A stretch of 64,000 nucleotides of DNA from Abiotrophia sp965245735 (GCA_965245735.1 CBDFAX010000009.1:3727-67726); one strand, 5' to 3'. Counted from the first letter of the stretch, positions 35,801 to 44,426 are shown. Numbers and translations are program-made. The notes: generated from the letters alone by a model not told the origin.

Positions 35801-36376
35801 GGTTTTGACCTCTATTCCCAAATGCTCAAAGAAGCTGTTGACATTAAGCGGGGCAAGAAGGTTGGGCAGATACCAAGTCAAGCTAGCAACCAGATTGAAT
35901 GGCATCTCTTAATCGACGCCTATATTCCAGCCAGCTATATTGCCGATGAACGGCAAAAGATTTCGGTCTATAAGCAAATTCAGCAAATCGATTCAGAAGA
36001 GGCCTATCGTAATCTGCAAGATCAGTTGATTGACCGCTATGGTGAATTTCCGGATGAAGTGGCAGATTTACTGGAGATTGCTTTGATTAAACATTACGGC
36101 CTCGAAGCCGGCATTGTTAAAATTCAGCAGACTCCACGTCATGTCAAGGTCAGCTTCAATCAGGTGGCCTCAGAACAATTACGAGGAGCTAAGTTCTTTG
36201 AAGCCTTGGCTGGCATTTCCCAGAAATCCACCGTGTCTCAAGAGGGCTCGCGGCAGGTGATTAGCTTGGACATCCTAGAACAGCCATCCTATGTTTGGTT
36301 AGGAGCCCTTAAGCAATTAGCTCGTCAGGTAGCCAGTCTCTTGTCAGACGACACTAGTAAGAATAAGGAGAAGTAA
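32825..36376 (+). CDS. mfd: Transcription-repair coupling factor
   Basis: ATP-driven translocase that removes stalled RNA polymerase and recruits UvrA. The 1183-residue protein shows the UvrB-like N-terminal domains, the RNA-polymerase-interacting region (near SELEVGDYVVHVHHGIGQF), the helicase core with Walker A GDVGYGKTEVAMRA (about 649) and DEEQRFG (about 752), the TRG-like GAGNLLGKQQSGF, and a C-terminal UvrA-masking domain. Length is normal. The gap after pth is 124 bp and shows no clear promoter. rqcP begins one base after its stop. Confidence 0.97.
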   Translation: MEFAQDAFLSAIKAINQTEPGSLPQLVTGIDDSARAVMLAQLFQARPRPLLIVEPIASKLGQLVDDLTQLLPQVSVQAFVVEEALAIEFAFASEDQMRDRIQILNRLAHGEPCIVVTNVAGLRKQLTHPDQWRQAQHTLELGDNWERRQLESVLTAWGYHRASLVEQPGEFSIRGSIIDFFPVSADHPIRLDFFDTELDSIRAFNAETQASIENLDSVQIMPAQDVLFGLEAQQALLPRLEDMKARALKKVKDQELREAMEAGLSNQLDQLRHGEPLKYPHAYLSLAQNDQVVTLLDYLGDQGLLVLSEFDKLQQQALHLVEEDQFWIEQETQKGLLLPGLAVKADFQSCVRTYSGALLYLSVMHRGLGHQSLGAVHSFQYRTLNPFFNQMPLVKTEMDHWLKQGYTIQVAVGSLEQARKVEALFEEFQISPSVVTEGKPQAKVINIGVGALSNGFELPVLKWVVVTEKELFNKLKKRQARQSRTKLTNAERIKSYSELEVGDYVVHVHHGIGQFRGMDTIEMNGIHKDLLSVVYQDDSRILIPVDQIHLLQKYVASEAKTPKLNKLGGTEWAKTKRKVAAKIEDIADELIALYAKREREVGYAFGPDTPEQSEFESAFAYVETEDQLRSAMEIKADMEKSKPMDRLLVGDVGYGKTEVAMRAIFKAVMDGKQVAFLVPTTILAQQHYNSLVQRFADYPFEIRLMSRFVSKKQQDQTIDDLLTGAVNIVVGTHRLVSKDVQFQDLGLLIVDEEQRFGVKHKERLKQLKSQVDVLTLTATPIPRTLHMSMIGVRDLSLIETPPNNRFPVQTYVMERNDGAIKSGIERELAREGQVFYLYNRVATIERRAMEIQALVPEARVAYAHGQMSEVELETVLVDFIQGAYDVLVTTTIIETGVDIPNVNTLFVEDADHMGLSTLYQLRGRVGRTNRVAYAYLMYEPFKSLSEVSEKRLQAVREFTELGSGFKIAMRDLSIRGAGNLLGKQQSGFIDSVGFDLYSQMLKEAVDIKRGKKVGQIPSQASNQIEWHLLIDAYIPASYIADERQKISVYKQIQQIDSEEAYRNLQDQLIDRYGEFPDEVADLLEIALIKHYGLEAGIVKIQQTPRHVKVSFNQVASEQLRGAKFFEALAGISQKSTVSQEGSRQVISLDILEQPSYVWLGALKQLARQVASLLSDDTSKNKEK

Positions 36377-36377
36377 G

Positions 36378-36668
36378 ATGAGATTAGATAAGTATTTAAA
36401 GGTTTCCCGTTTGATTAAGCGTCGGACCATTGCCAAAGAAGTGGCGGACCAAGGTCGTATTACGCTGAATGGCCAAGTAGCTAAATCTAGCTCTGCTGTC
36501 AAGGTAGGCGATGAGTTGGTGATTCGCTTTGGTAACCGACTATTAACTGTACGAGTGACCGACCTCAAAGAAAACACCAAGAAAGAAGAAGCAAGTAATC
36601 TTTACGAAATCTTGGGCGAAGAACGCCTTAATAATGAAGTTCGTCAAGTAGACGAGTTTCTAACTTAA
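36378..36668 (+). CDS. rqcP: S4-domain RNA-binding protein RqcP
   Basis: A 96-residue S4 protein (YabO in B. subtilis). The S4 fold is plain: MRLDKYLKVSRLIKRRTIAKEV and GRITLNGQVAKSSSAVKVGD. RqcP stabilises tRNA on stalled 60S-like 50S subunits and acts with RqcH in alanine tailing (family knowledge). It starts one base after the mfd stop, so translation is coupled. The position before divIC is conserved. Confidence 0.95.
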   Translation: MRLDKYLKVSRLIKRRTIAKEVADQGRITLNGQVAKSSSAVKVGDELVIRFGNRLLTVRVTDLKENTKKEEASNLYEILGEERLNNEVRQVDEFLT

Positions 36669-36674
36669 AATAGG

Positions 36675-36713
36675 GCTTGGCTAGGGCCTCGGCTATGCTG
36701 CCTCAAGCCAAGC
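36675..36713 (+). other. Hairpin between rqcP and divIC
   Basis: GCTTGGC (36675-36681) pairs with GCCAAGC (36707-36713) over a 25-nt loop. It is followed by A residues, not T, so it is not a plus-strand terminator. Confidence 0.4.
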
Positions 36714-36806
36714 TCGCAAAAAAACTTGCAAAAAATACAAGTTTGAATGGAAATTAGGCGCGAATATTGATATACTCAAACTAGGTTTATCATGGAGGTG
36801 AAAAGA

Positions 36807-37172
36807 ATGAATTATAAATTAGATCCACAGGAATCTGTTCAGACTTCCTCACCCCGTCAGACAAAGCAACCGCACTCTCACGGACGACGCCTGATATTTC
36901 ATGTCATTCTGATTGGAGCCCTTGCTTTCGCAGGGATTCCATTATGGCGGGCCTATCAAGACCAAGTGGCAGCCGAGCAAGCCTATGAAGAGGTCAAGGC
37001 GGACCAAGAGCAAGCCGTTAAAGAGAACCGTGAAGTTTTCCAAGCAACTCAACAAATGAAGGATCCTGCCTATCTAGAGGATGTGGCGCGACGTGATTAT
37101 TACTACACCAAGCCAGGTGAGATTATTTTCGAGTTAGGATCTTCGCATCAGGAAGACTCCAAGCATCCTTAA
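36807..37172 (+). CDS. divIC: Septum formation initiator, DivIC/FtsB type
   Basis: A 121-residue bitopic division protein. A basic N-terminal cytoplasmic tail is followed by a membrane segment (about residues 31-49, FHVILIGALAFAGIPLW), a short heptad coiled coil (AAEQAYEEVKADQEQAV) and the DivIC-typical end: DPAYLEDVARRDYYYTKPGE. ATG 36807 is the real start, since GGAGGTG lies just upstream; the ATG at 36792 lies before that site. It works with DivIB and FtsL in the divisome. Confidence 0.92.
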   Translation: MNYKLDPQESVQTSSPRQTKQPHSHGRRLIFHVILIGALAFAGIPLWRAYQDQVAAEQAYEEVKADQEQAVKENREVFQATQQMKDPAYLEDVARRDYYYTKPGEIIFELGSSHQEDSKHP

Positions 37173-37234
37173 GGGATGAGAGTTACTGAATAGAATATAA
37201 GGATGAAAGAACTTAAGGGAGGATAAGACATCAT

Positions 37235-37735
37235 ATGTCAATCGAAGTAGGGCAAAAAATCACAGGGAAAGTCACAGGGATTACACACTTTGGGGCTTTT
37301 ATCAGCTTGCCAGATAATAAAACAGGTTTAGTTCACATTAGTGAGGTTTCAGACGGTTATGTCAAGGAGATTAGCTCCGTCTTAACAGTCGGCCAAGAAG
37401 TTGCGGTGAAGGTCTTGTCCATCGCTGACGACGGTAAAATTAGCCTGTCTATTCGTCAAGCCAGTGATCGACCTGCAGAGGCACCTGCACGACCTAAACG
37501 TGAACGTCAAGAAGGCGCTGCACCACATAATCAACGTGCCCCACGCTTCAAGAGTCGTCAAGATGAGGGTGGGAATCGCCCTAACTTCAACAATGCGGGA
37601 AATAATAACAGCCGTAAGTTGGATGATTTTGACCAATTAATGAGTAACTTCCTAAAGGACAGTGAAGATCGTCTGTCCTCATTAAGACGTAACACCGAAG
37701 GCAAACGCGGCGGTCGTGGTGGCCGACGTAGCTAG
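37235..37735 (+). CDS. yabR: S1-domain RNA-binding protein (YabR type)
   Basis: A 166-residue protein. Residues 1-75 form an S1/OB fold (VGQKITGKVTGITHFGAFISL ends the first strand pair). The rest is low-complexity and basic, rich in R, G, N and D, with a final GGRGGRR. This is the general stress protein 13/YabR family, associated with ribosomes or RNA; the exact role is unclear. The position between divIC and tilS is conserved. A terminator-like hairpin follows. Confidence 0.9.
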   Translation: MSIEVGQKITGKVTGITHFGAFISLPDNKTGLVHISEVSDGYVKEISSVLTVGQEVAVKVLSIADDGKISLSIRQASDRPAEAPARPKRERQEGAAPHNQRAPRFKSRQDEGGNRPNFNNAGNNNSRKLDDFDQLMSNFLKDSEDRLSSLRRNTEGKRGGRGGRRS

Positions 37736-37791
37736 GGATGTCTTGCTAACGCGCGATGGGTTTCTTGTCGTGCGCTAATACAGGATATAAG

Positions 37792-37814
37792 AGCAGCCTT
37801 TTAGGCTGCTTTTT
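37792..37814 (+). terminator. Terminator-like hairpin between yabR and tilS
   Basis: AGCAGCC (37792-37798) pairs with GGCTGCT (37804-37810), followed by TTTT. tilS starts 20 bp on, and no promoter between is clear, so termination is likely partial. Confidence 0.8.
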
Positions 37815-37834
37815 GTATCTAAAGGAGAATCTAG

Positions 37835-39298
37835 ATGGAAAAATTAATGCGGGAAGTCAAGGCTCAACTAGAGTCATGGCCAGCTTGGCTAGAGGCTAAG
37901 ACGGTGGTCTTAGCTGTATCCGGCGGGGTTGATTCCATGGTCATGCTTAGATTGATGCATGAATTGAATCAGTTACGTCAATATGCTCATCTGCAGTTGG
38001 TAGTTGCCCACTTTAATCACAAGCTACGACCAGAATCAGACAATGAGGCCGTCGCTATCAAGGAAATTGTGGCAGAGTATGGCTGTGTTTATTTTGCGAC
38101 AGAGTGGGGCCAACCGGCTACCACTAATGTGGAAGCTCAGGCGCGCGAGGCCCGTTATCAGTTTTTCGCAGAGGTCATTCGAACAACTGAAGCGGATATT
38201 TTGATGACCGCACACCATCTTAATGATGTGGCCGAGACCTTCTTGATGCGGATGACACGAGGCACTTCCATTCGGGGCTTACAAGGGATTCGGGGATGTT
38301 ATCAACGTCTGATGAGTGACCCAAGTGGTCATACTGTCATGCCAACCATAATGAGGCCCTTTATTGGGGTGACCAAGGCGGAACTAGAGGCTTATGCTGA
38401 GAAGTTTAATGTGACTTATTTTGAAGATGCTTCTAACTACATGGATCACTTTGTACGCAATCGATTCCGTCATACCTATATCCCACAACTGATGCAGGAA
38501 AATCCTCAGTTACTACAAAATCTCTTGACCATTCAGCAACAGATTCAAGATTCCTACACCGTTCAGTATGCGGATTATCTGGATTTGGAGCCCCAGCTCC
38601 TAATGTATTCAACCAATCACTACTGGTTACTTTACATTCCAGCTTTTCTAGCCTTACCTGAGGCGAAATTTAACATGTACCTGCGGATTTTCTTTGAAGA
38701 ACGCCTAATAGAAGACGTGCCTGCCTATAATCGCGACCTAGTTGGTCAATTGCAGCAGATGATGCGTAACCGCCGTGATCCTAATCAACGTTTGCAGTTA
38801 GGACATGGTTGGGTAGCAGTCAAACGCTATGATTACGTCCAAATCCTACCAGAGGAGGCGGGGCCAAAAGCTTATTTTGGTCAACGTTTAATCTTAAGTC
38901 GACTCAACCACTGGTATGCCCTAGATGGTGGCGCAGAAGCGGGGATTTTTGCAGCTCATCAGGTGTCACCGGAAATGCGTGAAGCGGCTGCTGGTTGGGC
39001 AGGTCTGCACCTGAGCCAAGCCCAAGAGACGGCGCCCCTGAATTTCCAGCTAAGACAGCGTCAAGACGGCGATCAAGTAGCTCTGACCGATGAATTAGGC
39101 CAAGTCTACCACAAGAAGGTAGGGCGGATTTTGATGGATTTGAAGTTGCCTAGCGATGAGCGGGACCAAATCAAAGTTCTAATAGACGATACAGGCGAGA
39201 TTGTTTGGTTGGGACCAGTTGGTAATTCCCCATTGTCTCGCGGGCCACAAACTGATAAAATAACTCATATATTCCTTTATCGGAAGACACGGCAGTAA
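37835..39298 (+). CDS. tilS: tRNA(Ile)-lysidine synthase
   Basis: Modifies C34 of tRNA-Ile(CAU) to lysidine so that it reads AUA. The 487-residue protein has the PP-loop SGGVDS (residues 29-34) and AHHLNDVAETFLMRMTRG, then the C-terminal TilS domains (LNFQLRQRQDGDQ, then ILMDLKLP and VWLGP). It is essential in most bacteria. AAAGGAGA precedes ATG 37835. hpt follows by 29 bp. Confidence 0.96.
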   Translation: MEKLMREVKAQLESWPAWLEAKTVVLAVSGGVDSMVMLRLMHELNQLRQYAHLQLVVAHFNHKLRPESDNEAVAIKEIVAEYGCVYFATEWGQPATTNVEAQAREARYQFFAEVIRTTEADILMTAHHLNDVAETFLMRMTRGTSIRGLQGIRGCYQRLMSDPSGHTVMPTIMRPFIGVTKAELEAYAEKFNVTYFEDASNYMDHFVRNRFRHTYIPQLMQENPQLLQNLLTIQQQIQDSYTVQYADYLDLEPQLLMYSTNHYWLLYIPAFLALPEAKFNMYLRIFFEERLIEDVPAYNRDLVGQLQQMMRNRRDPNQRLQLGHGWVAVKRYDYVQILPEEAGPKAYFGQRLILSRLNHWYALDGGAEAGIFAAHQVSPEMREAAAGWAGLHLSQAQETAPLNFQLRQRQDGDQVALTDELGQVYHKKVGRILMDLKLPSDERDQIKVLIDDTGEIVWLGPVGNSPLSRGPQTDKITHIFLYRKTRQ

Positions 39299-39327
39299 GA
39301 CACTAGTCAAAAAGGAGAAAAAGTGCA

Positions 39328-39873
39328 ATGTTAGAGAAAGATATTTTAAAAGTATTGGTAACGCAAGAAGAAATTGCAGAAGCAGTGGCACGTCTGGGCA
39401 AAACCTTAACGGAGGACTACAAAGATAAAGAAGTAGTTGTCGTTGGGATTCTGCGAGGGGCAGCAATCTTTATGGCCGACATTATTCGTGCTATGGACTG
39501 CTACTTAACGATTGATTTCATGGATGTATCGAGTTATGGCGAAGCCTTCCAATCATCGGGTGAAGTCAAGATTGTCAAAGATTTAGATACTCGCGTTGAA
39601 GGTAAGGATATCCTGATTGTGGAAGATATTATCGATACCGGCCAAACCCTTAAGTATATTGTGGACTTACTCCACTACCGTAAGGCTAATTCCGTTAAAG
39701 TATGTACCCTCTTGGATAAGAAAGAGCGCCGTGTAAACAATATGGAGGCAGACTATGTGGGCTTAGATATCCCCAATGAGTTTGTGGTGGGATATGGTTT
39801 AGACTATAAACAAGAGTACCGTAACCTTCCTTATATCGGTGTCTTATCACCAGCTGTTTACGAAAGCAAATAG
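39328..39873 (+). CDS. hpt: Hypoxanthine phosphoribosyltransferase
   Basis: Salvages hypoxanthine and guanine to IMP and GMP. The 181-residue protein carries the PRPP-binding motif VEDIIDTGQTL (from residue 98) and the active-site loop DVSSYG. In Firmicutes Hpt pairs genetically with tilS and ftsH, as here. AAAGGAG precedes ATG 39328. A terminator follows. Confidence 0.97.
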   Translation: MLEKDILKVLVTQEEIAEAVARLGKTLTEDYKDKEVVVVGILRGAAIFMADIIRAMDCYLTIDFMDVSSYGEAFQSSGEVKIVKDLDTRVEGKDILIVEDIIDTGQTLKYIVDLLHYRKANSVKVCTLLDKKERRVNNMEADYVGLDIPNEFVVGYGLDYKQEYRNLPYIGVLSPAVYESK

Positions 39874-39883
39874 GCCATGTGCC

Positions 39884-39912
39884 AGACCCTAGACTGTGAT
39901 CTAGGGTCTTTT
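39884..39912 (+). terminator. Terminator after hpt
   Basis: AGACCCTAGA (39884-39893) pairs exactly with TCTAGGGTCT (39900-39909), with a T tract. ftsH probably has its own promoter in the next 130 bp. Confidence 0.9.
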
Positions 39913-40041
39913 GGCGAAAACAAACCTTAAATATTGGTAAAGCCCAGCCATACAGGGGCCTTCCATTAGGACCCAATGGCAAAATATGATAAAATACAAG
40001 AATGAACAGAATGATCAAGACAAAGGAGTCGAACAGCATCT

Positions 40042-42093
40042 ATGCAAAACCCAAATCGTAATTCGACGCGGAACATTCTGACATCTATGATGGCATTAGC
40101 CATGCTCTTTATGCTCTTCCATGCCCTATCAGGGGCTCTAGGGGGTGGCCAAGTCAAGGAACTCACCCAGAGTGAGTTGATGACAGAGATTGCTGACGGC
40201 AAGATTGCCGAGATGGATGTCCAGATTGGTTCCGGTGTTTATAATGTCAAAGGTAAATACAAGACTGGGACAACACGCTCAGAACAAACCAACTTTGTGG
40301 CCCTCTTCCAAGGCGGAAGTGAGACTGCCAGTCAATTCACCAGCCGAGTGCTAGGCAACGATAGCACGCTCAAGTTATTGACGGAAACAGCGACCCAACA
40401 AGGGGTCAAGATGAAGACCTTGGCCGAATCCAATATGGCACTGTGGGCCAATCTCCTACCAATGCTACTCTTAATGGGTATGATGGGCTTCTTCCTCTAC
40501 AACATGTTCCAGAGTGGTGCTGGCGGTGGCGGTATGCGAGGAGCCATGAACTTTGGTAAGTCACGCTCCAAGGATATTTCCAAGCAAAAAGTCAAAGTCC
40601 GCTTCAGTGATGTAGCGGGCGCTGAAGAAGAAAAGCAAGAACTGGTAGAAGTAGTAGAATTCCTTAAGGATCCTAAACGTTTCACCAAGTTGGGGGCGCG
40701 TATCCCAGCTGGTGTCTTACTGGAGGGACCTCCAGGGACGGGTAAAACCCTCTTAGCCAAGGCAGTGGCCGGCGAAGCGGGTGTTCCATTCTTCACCATG
40801 TCAGGTTCTGAATTCGTCGAGATGTTCGTCGGGGTCGGGGCTAGCCGGGTACGGGATCTCTTCGAGAATGCTAAGAAGAATGCCCCAGCTATTATCTTCA
40901 TCGACGAAATTGATGCCGTAGGTCGTCAACGGGGCGCAGGTCTCGGGGGCGGACACGATGAACGTGAACAAACCCTTAACCAATTACTGGTTGAGATGGA
41001 TGGTTTCGAAGGAAATGAAGGCGTCATCGTCATTGCGGCGACTAACCGTTCGGATGTCCTCGACCCAGCCCTCTTACGTCCAGGTCGTTTTGACCGTCAA
41101 ATTCTAGTGGGTAACCCAGATGTTAAGGGGCGGGAGCAGATTCTTCAAGTTCATGCCCGTAACAAGAAATTAGAAACAGAAGTTGACCTCAAGGTCGTGG
41201 CACAACAAACTCCTGGTTTCTCAGGGGCTGAGTTGGAAAACTTACTGAACGAAGCGGCTTTAGTAGCAGCACGTTTTAATCATAAGGCTATTACTCAAGC
41301 GGACATCGCAGAAGCCCATGACCGGGTGATTGCGGGGCCAGCTAAGAAGGATCGTGTGATTTCTGAACAACAACGCCGTACCGTGGCTTACCACGAGGCG
41401 GGGCATACCATCATTGGTATGGTCTTAAGTGACGCACGTGTCGTTCATAAGGTGACCATCGTGCCACGCGGACGCGCAGGTGGTTATGCGGTCATGTTAC
41501 CTCGTGAAGATGCTTATATTGTGACCCGTAAGGAACTCTATGATCAAATGGTAGGGCTCCTGGGTGGTCGTGCTGCCGAAGAGATTGTCTTCAACACGCA
41601 ATCTACTGGGGCCAGCAATGACTTCCAGCAAGCGACTAAGATTGCGCGTAGCATGGTCACTGAATATGGGATGTCAGACCGCTTAGGGCCAGTTCAATAC
41701 GAAGGCAACCATACCGTCTTCGTAGGCCGTGACTATGGCCAGAAACCTGCTTATTCTGATCAGGTAGCTTATGAGATTGACAACGAAGTGCGTCAATTAT
41801 TGAACCAAGCTCACGAAGAGGCACACCGCATTATCAATGAGCACCGTGAGCAACTCAACCTGATTGCAGAGAAACTGCTTGAAGTTGAGACCTTAGAAGC
41901 AGCGCAAATCGAGTCTCTCTTCAAGACAGGGAAGATGCCTGAGCAAGTAGCGAAACCTGAAGAAACAGATGCTCCTGCTCCGGCAGAAAGCCAAGACCAA
42001 GAAGTGGCTCCTTCACGTGTGGAAGAAGCGTTAGAAGCTGGCGACCGTGTCATTGCAGATGACCAAGTGTCGTCTGACCATCATCAAGCCTAA
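40042..42093 (+). CDS. ftsH: ATP-dependent membrane zinc metalloprotease FtsH
   Basis: Degrades damaged membrane proteins and some regulators. The 683-residue protein has two membrane segments (about 15-33 and 135-155) around a small external domain, AAA Walker A GPPGTGKT (229-236), Walker B IIFIDEID, the second region of homology and the zinc site HEAGH (451-455). The C-terminus is acidic and Pro/Ala-rich. AAGGAG lies 13 nt before ATG 40042, a longer spacing than its neighbours use. Confidence 0.97.
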   Translation: MQNPNRNSTRNILTSMMALAMLFMLFHALSGALGGGQVKELTQSELMTEIADGKIAEMDVQIGSGVYNVKGKYKTGTTRSEQTNFVALFQGGSETASQFTSRVLGNDSTLKLLTETATQQGVKMKTLAESNMALWANLLPMLLLMGMMGFFLYNMFQSGAGGGGMRGAMNFGKSRSKDISKQKVKVRFSDVAGAEEEKQELVEVVEFLKDPKRFTKLGARIPAGVLLEGPPGTGKTLLAKAVAGEAGVPFFTMSGSEFVEMFVGVGASRVRDLFENAKKNAPAIIFIDEIDAVGRQRGAGLGGGHDEREQTLNQLLVEMDGFEGNEGVIVIAATNRSDVLDPALLRPGRFDRQILVGNPDVKGREQILQVHARNKKLETEVDLKVVAQQTPGFSGAELENLLNEAALVAARFNHKAITQADIAEAHDRVIAGPAKKDRVISEQQRRTVAYHEAGHTIIGMVLSDARVVHKVTIVPRGRAGGYAVMLPREDAYIVTRKELYDQMVGLLGGRAAEEIVFNTQSTGASNDFQQATKIARSMVTEYGMSDRLGPVQYEGNHTVFVGRDYGQKPAYSDQVAYEIDNEVRQLLNQAHEEAHRIINEHREQLNLIAEKLLEVETLEAAQIESLFKTGKMPEQVAKPEETDAPAPAESQDQEVAPSRVEEALEAGDRVIADDQVSSDHHQA

Positions 42094-42099
42094 AAAGAG

Positions 42100-42128
42100 A
42101 AATCAGACCCTTGAGGTCTGATTTTTTT
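42100..42128 (+). terminator. Terminator of ftsH
   Basis: AAATCAGACC (42100-42109) pairs with GGTCTGATTT (42115-42124), followed by more T. Confidence 0.92.
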
Positions 42129-42152
42129 GCCTACTAGTGCTAGGCCAAAGAC

Positions 42153-42180
42153 TTGCTAAACTGGTGGGGTCTGCTATACT
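42153..42180 (+). promoter_or_regulatory. Promoter of hslO-dusB
   Basis: TTGCTA (42153-42158), a 16-bp spacer and TATACT (42175-42180), with TGC directly before the -10. A second TATAAT occurs at 42192-42197. Confidence 0.65.
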
Positions 42181-42227
42181 TAGAAACGGAATATAATGAC
42201 TCCCATTGGGAGATGGAGGAAGCAATC

Positions 42228-43139
42228 ATGTCAGATCAATTATTAACAGCCTTGGCATTCGATGGACAATTACGAGTTTTGGTTTTGGATGCTACTGGTG
42301 TTGTCCAGGAAGCAGTCAATCGCCACAAAACCTGGCATACCGCAACGGCTGTCTTGGGGCGGACCCTGGTAGGGACCCTTTTATTAGCAGCTAATTCTAA
42401 GGGAGACGAACGTGTGCGAGTAGAAATTCTCGGAACCGGACCGGTAGGCCGGATTATTGCGGAAGGAGATGCCTACGGTCATGTACGTGGCTTTGTATCT
42501 AATCCGCAGGTGGCCTTAGAACTCAATGCAATTGGCAAGTTAGACGTTGCTGGGGCAGTGGGCATGCCGGGCAATATGGCTGTACGTAAACTCTTAGGCA
42601 ATAAGGAACTCTTCTCTGGCCAAGTGCCATTGGTGAGTGGGGAATTGGCAGAAGATTTCACCTATTATATGGCTGTGTCTGAACAAACGGCTTCTTGCAT
42701 CGGGCTCTCTGTTTTGGTTAATCCGGATGAGTCAGTGGCTAAATCTGGTGGTTTTATGATTCAAGTCATGCCTGGAGCCACCGATGAAACCATTGACTTC
42801 ATTGAAAAACGCATTGCGGATTTAGGCCGTTTCTCCGATCTCTTGGAGACACAACCAAGCTTAGAGGCTCTATTGGATCTCTTGGTTGGGCATGGTAATT
42901 CTGAAGTCCTGTCTAAAAAAGATGTTTCTTTCTATTGCGGTTGCTCTAAGGAAGCCTATGGACACGGTATTCAGTCCTTAGGTCGTAAGGAAATCCAAGC
43001 CATGATTGATGAAGATGGGGGCGCTGAAGTAGTCTGCCATTATTGTGAGAACCACTATGACTATAGTGTTCAAGATTTAGAAGCCATCATCGCAGCAGGT
43101 GAAGCGGCAGGTCAAGAAGCAGACGCAGAGGAGGTATAG
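42228..43139 (+). CDS. hslO: Redox-regulated chaperone Hsp33
   Basis: A holdase activated by oxidation. The 303-residue protein ends with the zinc switch: C237-x-C239 (CGCSKEAYG) and C270-x2-C273 (CHYC), the four zinc ligands of Hsp33. ATG 42228 is chosen because GGAGGAA lies upstream; the longer frame from 42153 runs through the promoter. dusB starts at the following base after the TAG stop, so the two genes are coupled. Confidence 0.96.
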   Translation: MSDQLLTALAFDGQLRVLVLDATGVVQEAVNRHKTWHTATAVLGRTLVGTLLLAANSKGDERVRVEILGTGPVGRIIAEGDAYGHVRGFVSNPQVALELNAIGKLDVAGAVGMPGNMAVRKLLGNKELFSGQVPLVSGELAEDFTYYMAVSEQTASCIGLSVLVNPDESVAKSGGFMIQVMPGATDETIDFIEKRIADLGRFSDLLETQPSLEALLDLLVGHGNSEVLSKKDVSFYCGCSKEAYGHGIQSLGRKEIQAMIDEDGGAEVVCHYCENHYDYSVQDLEAIIAAGEAAGQEADAEEV

Positions 43140-43140
43140 C

Positions 43141-44172
43141 TTGTTCAAAATTAGAGAAATTGAGATTCCAAACCCGGTCGTGGTAGCACCCATGGCGGGA
43201 GTATCAAATGCGGCCTTTCGGACCATTGTAAAACAATTTGGTGCGGGCCTAGTTGTTTGTGAGATGATTAGTGACAAGGGGATTCAGTTCCGTAATGACA
43301 AGACCCTAAGCATGCTACACATTGAACCAAATGAGTATCCTCTCAGCATTCAAATTATGGGAGGCAACAAAGAAACTTTGGTAGAGGCGGCTAAATATGT
43401 TGCTGAAAACACTGAGTGTGCCATTATTGATATAAATATGGGTTGCCCTGTTAACAAGGTCATTAAGGCAGAAGCGGGGGCGCGTTGGCTCTTAGACCCG
43501 AACAAGGTTTATGAAATGGTGGCAGCAGTAGTGGATGCCGTTCAGAAGCCAGTCACAGTAAAAATGCGGACTGGTTGGGATGATGAACATCTTTACGCCA
43601 TTGAAAATGCCTTAGCAGCTGAACGCGCAGGTGCTTCAATGGTGGCTATGCACGGCCGAACCCGGGTACAGATGTATGAAGGCAAGGCCAACTGGGATAT
43701 TTTGGCCCAAGTCAAGAAAGAACTCAAAACCATTCCTTTTGTTGGGAATGGGGATGTTAGAACGCCTGAAGAACTCAAATACTTGCTTGATACGACGGGC
43801 GTAGATGGTGTTATGGTGGGGCGTGCAGCTCTGGGCAATCCTTGGGTTATCCAGCAGATGGTCCACTATGTTGAGACCGGTGAACTCTTGCCAGCAATGA
43901 CGGCGAGACAGAAAATTGACACGGCCATCGACCATCTAGAACGCTTGGTAGACCTCAAGGGTGATCGGACTGCAACGCGAGAATTTCGAACCCAAGCTCA
44001 TTACTATCTTAAAGGTATTCCGCGTTCTTCTAAGGTTAAGGTGGCGGTTAATGAGACTGAAGACCCAACTGTTGTGAAGCAGCTGCTACGTGATTTTGTA
44101 GATCAGGTGGAAGAACGTGAGGCTAAGGAATTGGCGCGCAAGGCTAGCCAAGAGTCTATAGTGGAAGCTTAG
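43141..44172 (+). CDS. dusB: tRNA-dihydrouridine synthase B
   Basis: Reduces uridines in tRNA using FMN and NADPH. The 343-residue protein has FMN-binding VAPMAGVSNAAFR, the catalytic C102 in GCPVNKVIKAEAGA, and a C-terminal tRNA-binding domain with REFRTQAHYYLKGI. Start TTG 43141 has GAGGAGGT close upstream, within the end of hslO; the longer frame from 43099 is rejected. In many relatives lysS follows dusB, but here a terminator does. Confidence 0.96.
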   Translation: MFKIREIEIPNPVVVAPMAGVSNAAFRTIVKQFGAGLVVCEMISDKGIQFRNDKTLSMLHIEPNEYPLSIQIMGGNKETLVEAAKYVAENTECAIIDINMGCPVNKVIKAEAGARWLLDPNKVYEMVAAVVDAVQKPVTVKMRTGWDDEHLYAIENALAAERAGASMVAMHGRTRVQMYEGKANWDILAQVKKELKTIPFVGNGDVRTPEELKYLLDTTGVDGVMVGRAALGNPWVIQQMVHYVETGELLPAMTARQKIDTAIDHLERLVDLKGDRTATREFRTQAHYYLKGIPRSSKVKVAVNETEDPTVVKQLLRDFVDQVEEREAKELARKASQESIVEA

Positions 44173-44187
44173 TCCTTGTAAGCAGAT

Positions 44188-44226
44188 AAAAAATAGGCTG
44201 AGACAAAAGTCTCAGCCTATTTTTTT
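44188..44226. terminator. Bidirectional terminator between dusB and the small membrane protein
   Basis: TAGGCTGAGAC (44194-44204) pairs with GTCTCAGCCTA (44209-44219). It is flanked by A residues on the left and T residues on the right, so it works for both convergent genes. Confidence 0.95.
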
Positions 44227-44231
44227 CTGCC

Positions 44232-44399
44232 TTAACGTGGTAAGGCGAAGTAGAGGGTTAGAGCCAACAACCCGATAATCATGCCGATGATGATGTTGAG
44301 GGTGCGCTCAGATAGATGAATGCCCTCATATAGATTGGTGCGTCTGGGTGAAGTTTTGCTTACCTCAGGCTTGTTTCCGGTGGATTCTTGGGTGGTCAT
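44232..44399 (-). CDS. Small single-pass membrane protein, unknown function
   Basis: A 55-residue protein with a polar, charged N-terminal half (MTTQESTGNKPEVSKTSPRR) and one membrane segment near the C-terminus (LNIIIGMIIGLLALTLYFAL). ATG at 44399 has AGGAGG 7 nt upstream, strong evidence that it is translated. A longer frame from 44432 passes through that site. I do not recognise the family. It lies directly downstream of the mgl importer, on the same strand, after a weak hairpin, so it may be partly cotranscribed. Confidence 0.7.
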   Translation of the reverse strand: MTTQESTGNKPEVSKTSPRRTNLYEGIHLSERTLNIIIGMIIGLLALTLYFALPR

Positions 44400-44426
44400 T
44401 GTCTGCCTCCTAGTTTTGATAAAGCA

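Noticed and set aside
36743..36776. Promoter before divIC (TTGAAT and TATACT)
   Set aside because: The spacing is 22 bp, too long for a sigma-A promoter; co-transcription with rqcP is more likely.
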